Shown one piece after another: positions 60,702 to 64,000 of a stretch of DNA of 64,000 bases. This stretch comes from JBBRUG01 sp038247995. GTDB lineage: Bacteria; Chloroflexota; Chloroflexia; Chloroflexales; Chloroflexaceae. Positions within the stretch are counted from its first letter, which is position 1; each line of letters opens with the position of its first letter. A program made the position numbers and the translations under genes. A model generated the notes under the pieces. The model was not told where the DNA came from and did no database searches. It saw nothing but the letters and a program-made list of their open reading frames with translations. The DNA lies in the NCBI GenBank assembly GCA_038247995.1, contig JBBRUG010000001.1:1-64000 (forward strand), in the 5' to 3' direction.

Positions 60702-61805
60702 TCATTCAACCCATAGGCGCAATGTCTCGCCCTCAACGCGTGCGCGCAGGCGACCGCCTTCGATCAGGCCCGGCAGGAGCAGATGGCGGCGGATCTGGCC
60801 GAGACGCAACACAACTTCCTCGCTGGCTACCGCTACATCAAGCGCCTTGGGATCGAGGAACGGGATGGTAAGGCGCAACTCACGAGCATCGTGGTGCGGC
60901 GCCGGCGGTAGTTCGCTCAGCACTGCGCCGTCGCGGTAGAGCGCTGCCCCGCGTAACGCCCAATCGTCGGCGATGCCGGGCGTATGCGGCAACGCGCCGA
61001 TACGCAGATGCGGGCGCACCGGGCTGGCCTCAGCCGAGAACTCATGACGCATGTCGAGGGTCACTTGGGCCGGATCGGCGGGCACAATAATCTCGTCGGC
61101 GGCAAGCCCGTACACGCCAAGCGTGGTGAGGGTTGTGCGCAGATGCGGGTAATGCAACTCTTCGGGCGTGGCAACGAAGCGCACGCGGGTGCCCATGCCG
61201 GCGTCGAGCGTGGCGCGCTGTTCTTCGAGCACGACGCGCAGATCTTGCAGCGGCGCAGTCGCCGTGGGCGGGATCAGCGCTGAAGGCACAATCGCCTGCT
61301 CTTGCGAACTGCGTGAACGCCCTGGACCGCGGTCGAGGCCGAAAACCAGGCGCGTAAGCCAGCGTAACGCATCCGGTAGCGTCAGTGCATTAACCAGCGC
61401 CGCTGGCGCCGGGCCATCAAGCACGAGCAAGTCGAACCGCCCGAGCTTGCGGGCGCGTTCGGCCACCAGCAATGCACCGACGGCGTCCATGCCGGGAAAG
61501 GCCGGCAGTTCGTCGCTGCCGATATCACGCAGGCGTGCGGCGAGGCCGCTCCGGAAGGTAGGCCGGATCTGATCCCAGCGTCCGCTCAGTTCATCGACCG
61601 GAGCGATCTCGATTGCGGCGAGATTCGGTTCGAGTTCGAGCGGGCGCGAACTCAGGCTCTGGCCAAGCAGGGCGCCTAGTAGGTGCGCAGGCCCGCTTGA
61701 GGCCAGCAGAACGCGACTTCCGCGCCGCGCCGCGTGAAAAGCGGTCGCGAGGGCGGCAGCGCTCTGGGATACCTGGTTGTAGGCCGAAAAGATCAGAATA
61801 CGCAT
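60702..61805 (-). CDS. ArsA/Get3-like protein with degenerate P-loop (pseudo-ATPase)
   Basis: The 367-residue protein shares the ArsA layout, but the P-loop position reads 'IFSAYNQVSQSA' instead of G-K-G-G-T-G-K-T, and the DPAH region is 'SSGPAHLLGALLG' (36-48) with Asp lost. The 'LVLDGPAPAALVNAL' segment matches the partner's 'VVLDTAPTGNTLRLL'. It has the C-terminal beta domain ('LRLTIPFLDPKALDVAVASEEVVLRLGQIRR') found in ArsA-like proteins. It probably cannot bind ATP itself and pairs with the intact ATPase next door. Repeats of TCCTGAA separate the genes (61845-61865). Confidence 0.8.
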   Translation of the reverse strand: MRILIFSAYNQVSQSAAALATAFHAARRGSRVLLASSGPAHLLGALLGQSLSSRPLELEPNLAAIEIAPVDELSGRWDQIRPTFRSGLAARLRDIGSDELPAFPGMDAVGALLVAERARKLGRFDLLVLDGPAPAALVNALTLPDALRWLTRLVFGLDRGPGRSRSSQEQAIVPSALIPPTATAPLQDLRVVLEEQRATLDAGMGTRVRFVATPEELHYPHLRTTLTTLGVYGLAADEIIVPADPAQVTLDMRHEFSAEASPVRPHLRIGALPHTPGIADDWALRGAALYRDGAVLSELPPAPHHDARELRLTIPFLDPKALDVAVASEEVVLRLGQIRRHLLLPGLIEGGRLRARVEGETLRLWVE

Positions 61806-61844
61806 ATGTTTGAGAAGTCAGGATTTAGGATGCTGCCTCCTGAG

Positions 61845-61865
61845 TCCTGAATCCTGAATCCTGAC
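61845..61865. repeat. Heptamer tandem repeat (TCCTGAA, 3 copies)
   Basis: Three copies of TCCTGAA (the last TCCTGAC) lie between the two ArsA-like genes, again with a 7-bp period. Confidence 0.8.
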
Positions 61866-61872
61866 TACTGGC

Positions 61873-63114
61873 TCAGGCTGCCTCGACCTGCATCTCATTG
61901 GGTTGCTCAGCGTATCCAGGCTTACGCGCCGCGCTGGATTCATAGAATTCCAGGCGCAACACACCGTCTTCGTAGCGGTTACCGCCGAGGGTACATTCGT
62001 AGAGAATCCGCGGCAGCGAGATGGTGCGCTGGATGCGCCCCACCACCAGGTTCAGATCCGGCCCGCTGCGGCTAATCGCCAATTCCTCGTCGGCGCTAAT
62101 GAACGGCAGGCGCAGACACAAATCAAACTGGCCGGGCGCATTGTCGTCGTTCCACTGTTCCAACCAGATCGGTCGTTCTTCGTAGAGCATGGCGCCGGGG
62201 TTCGTCTCGCCGAAGGTCGCCCGCCCGACAGCTTCGAGCGCAGCCACACCAATCGGTTCGCCTTCCTGAAGCACGGTGCGGAAGATCGGCGTCGGGTGGA
62301 AACTGGCGTCGATCTCTTCGAGGTAGCCGCGCTGCAAGCTGACCCAGTAATCGAAGTAGGGCCCAAGATCGGCGCGCCGGGGTAGGATCTTGTTCACCAT
62401 GATTGCGTCGAGTTGCAGGCCGTAGAGGTTCAGGAAGGTATAGGCGCGGCGCGTCTCCAGCAGCGGCAACTTCTCCGGGTTCAGCACCAGGCGCACCGAA
62501 ATCTCATCGCTCATCAGGAAGTTGGCGAGCTGATCCATGCGTTCCAGCAAGTTGCTGACTTCATCGAAGAAGCTGTCGTTGGGCAGATCGCGGCGAAACG
62601 GCCGGGCGACATTGGCCAGGCCGCGATAGACGCGGAAGAACTTCTTGCCGGCATCGCCGCCGATAATCAGTTCGGGGTAGGCCAGCAGGCGCAGCGTATT
62701 GCCAGTGGGCGCCGTATCGAGTACAACCGCGTCCCAACGCCCGCTCTGGGCCTCGTCCATCACCCGCTGCAGCGCCAGAATCTCATCGAGCCCAGGCTGA
62801 TTGGCCAGTTCCGCTGATGTCGAGCGATCAACGCCGCGCTGTGAGTAGGTGCTGGCGACAAACTGCTGGAAACCGCCGAGGTTCTGCCGCCATTCGTAGA
62901 TCGTGTCGATCTCCAGCCCATACAGATTGGGCGCGATTGGCGTCGGACGATCACGGCTGATTGGCGTGCCGAGGGCATCGGCCAGGGAATGAGCCGGGTC
63001 GCTGGAGAGCACGAGCGTCCGTTGGCCGGCCCGCGCGAGGAGCGTGGCCGTGGCCGCGGAGATCGTCGTTTTGCCCGTCCCGCCTTTCCCGGAGTAGATG
63101 ATGACTCTGGTCAT
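61873..63114 (-). CDS. ArsA/Get3-family ATPase of the chlorosome cluster
   Basis: The 413-residue ATPase has an intact P-loop 'GKGGTGKT' (9-16), switch region 'SSDPAHSLADALG' (37-49), 'DTAPTG' (133-138) and a C-terminal domain with 'LRLPFISADEELAI'. ArsA/Get3 enzymes deliver tail-anchored proteins or metals in an ATP-dependent way; the Cys metal site of arsenite pumps is not apparent. With a nucleotide-dead partner and envelope genes nearby, a role in delivering proteins to the chlorosome monolayer is a plausible inference. Confidence 0.87.
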   Translation of the reverse strand: MTRVIIYSGKGGTGKTTISAATATLLARAGQRTLVLSSDPAHSLADALGTPISRDRPTPIAPNLYGLEIDTIYEWRQNLGGFQQFVASTYSQRGVDRSTSAELANQPGLDEILALQRVMDEAQSGRWDAVVLDTAPTGNTLRLLAYPELIIGGDAGKKFFRVYRGLANVARPFRRDLPNDSFFDEVSNLLERMDQLANFLMSDEISVRLVLNPEKLPLLETRRAYTFLNLYGLQLDAIMVNKILPRRADLGPYFDYWVSLQRGYLEEIDASFHPTPIFRTVLQEGEPIGVAALEAVGRATFGETNPGAMLYEERPIWLEQWNDDNAPGQFDLCLRLPFISADEELAISRSGPDLNLVVGRIQRTISLPRILYECTLGGNRYEDGVLRLEFYESSAARKPGYAEQPNEMQVEAA

Positions 63115-63187
63115 AGGGTGCTGCTTCTGGCCGAAGCCGTTAGGATCGTTGGGCCGAAGCGCGCTTCGGCCTTACAGGCGTTGTACA

Positions 63188-64000
63188 CTAGTCCTCGTGA
63201 TGCACGCCGTTGCCGTTGTTGCTGACGGGCAGGGCGCGTGGTTCGAGCGCGTTGTTACCATTCCGGCCCAACGAGATGCGGCGTACCGGGTTGCGCGCGG
63301 GCGGCTCGGCCGGCGGTTCGGGCGTTACCGGCGCCTCGTCCGGCGGTTCAACCCGGCGGATGCTCAGGCTCCGCCGAACCGGTTGCTGCGGCGCTGCGGC
63401 CTGCGGCTCGGCGGCTGCGGCCGAGGCGTTGCGCTCGACAGGGACGCTAGCCGCCGGTGGGCGCTGGCGGGCGGTTGCCACGTTGATCCGGCGCTGCTCC
63501 TGCTGGTTGTTCGCTTCCTCTTCAAGCGGTTCACTGAACCGCACAGCAGCGCGCACAACCGGCGCCACCGGCGCCAACGGGCCGCCCTGGGCTTCCTGCT
63601 GAGTAGCAGCAGCATAGAGGCCGCGCATTGCAGTGCGCCGTACCTGCGGGTTTTGCATGCCACCGACAAGCTCACCCGCGCCGCTTACCATCTCGTTGGC
63701 GCGGCCCAACAAGCGGGCCAGTTTACGCGGCGCCTCAAGCATCAGCCGCAGCGAGCGACTGACCTCGTACATATTCGGCTGCTCAGGCATGCTCGGCATC
63801 TGGCCACCGGCGTTAAAGCCGGGCGGCGGGCCGGCTGGAATACCGGGCGTGGCCCCACCGGGGCGCTGATTCTCATAGGAGGCGATCAAGTCGCTCGGGC
63901 TGAGCGGCGCTTGCATCGCTGCGCCGGCTTCAGTGCCATTCGCCTGCCACCAGCGGCGTCGCTGCACTGAGGGTTGCGCAACCGCTTCGGTTGGCGTGTC
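63188..64000 (-). CDS. Pro/Gln-rich protein of the chlorosome cluster (truncated by window edge)
   Basis: The frame is open through the right edge, so the N-terminus is missing; it reads 'DTPTEAVAQPSVQRRRWW' before the first in-window GTG. The visible part has a helical segment 'MYEVSRSLRLMLEAPRKLARLLGRANEMV', an Ala/Gln-rich linker, then two basic motifs 'PVRRSLSIRRVEPP' and 'PVRRISLGRNGNNA', the second shared with the protein at 57750. No enzyme motif. It may be a chlorosome envelope or scaffold protein. Confidence 0.7.
   Translation of the reverse strand, partial: DTPTEAVAQPSVQRRRWWQANGTEAGAAMQAPLSPSDLIASYENQRPGGATPGIPAGPPPGFNAGGQMPSMPEQPNMYEVSRSLRLMLEAPRKLARLLGRANEMVSGAGELVGGMQNPQVRRTAMRGLYAAATQQEAQGGPLAPVAPVVRAAVRFSEPLEEEANNQQEQRRINVATARQRPPAASVPVERNASAAAAEPQAAAPQQPVRRSLSIRRVEPPDEAPVTPEPPAEPPARNPVRRISLGRNGNNALEPRALPVSNNGNGVHHED

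Overview
The window is a high-GC bacterial chromosome segment, most likely from a chlorosome-bearing filamentous anoxygenic phototroph of the Chloroflexales (phylum Chloroflexota). The main evidence is the right end (53.4-64 kb). It carries a bacteriochlorophyll c synthase gene (bchK), a C-20 methyltransferase gene (bchU), two small paralogous proteins that look like the chlorosome envelope proteins CsmM and CsmN, and a pair of ArsA/Get3-family proteins. Short Shine-Dalgarno-led operons, many sensor kinases and RidA, uricase and isocitrate lyase genes fit the same group.

Layout. 0-4 kb: a minus-strand nitrogen and purine catabolism group (RidA, uricase, amidohydrolase, dimethylargininase-like amidinohydrolase). 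4-9.4 kb: three consecutive cation:proton antiporters; the third ends in a rhodanese domain cut by an in-frame TGA. 9.4-15 kb: signalling (histidine kinase, kinase/LuxR regulator pair), UspA, MscL and a MazG-like pyrophosphohydrolase. 15-21.3 kb: a minus-strand DUF4331/TPR/NicO metal-transport group and a CRP-like regulator with a degenerate receiver domain. 21.6-26.9 kb: a family-5 (nickel/oligopeptide type) ABC importer. 27-34 kb: isocitrate lyase, then sugar-acid type genes (UxaA-family dehydratase, SDR, lactonase-like amidohydrolase broken by TAG, epimerase). 34-39 kb: kinases, an esterase and tmRNA (ssrA). 40-50 kb: a membrane glycosyltransferase with TPRs, inositol-phosphatase-like enzyme, RidA, luciferase-like oxidoreductase, a TetR/ABC exporter operon, surE and an MFS transporter. 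50.6-64 kb: the minus-strand photosynthesis/chlorosome cluster, which runs off the right edge.

The genes group into coherent jobs: nitrogen salvage, ion homeostasis, metal uptake, sugar-acid use, and construction of the BChl c antenna. Several intergenic regions carry 7- or 8-bp tandem repeats with different units, an unusual genome-wide texture. At least three decaying gene fragments and one amber-interrupted gene show ongoing gene loss. A few genes have a -10 box so close to the start codon that their transcripts are probably leaderless.

No CRISPR array, insertion sequence, rRNA or ordinary tRNA was seen. Functions come from motifs and family resemblance read by eye; no database search was run.
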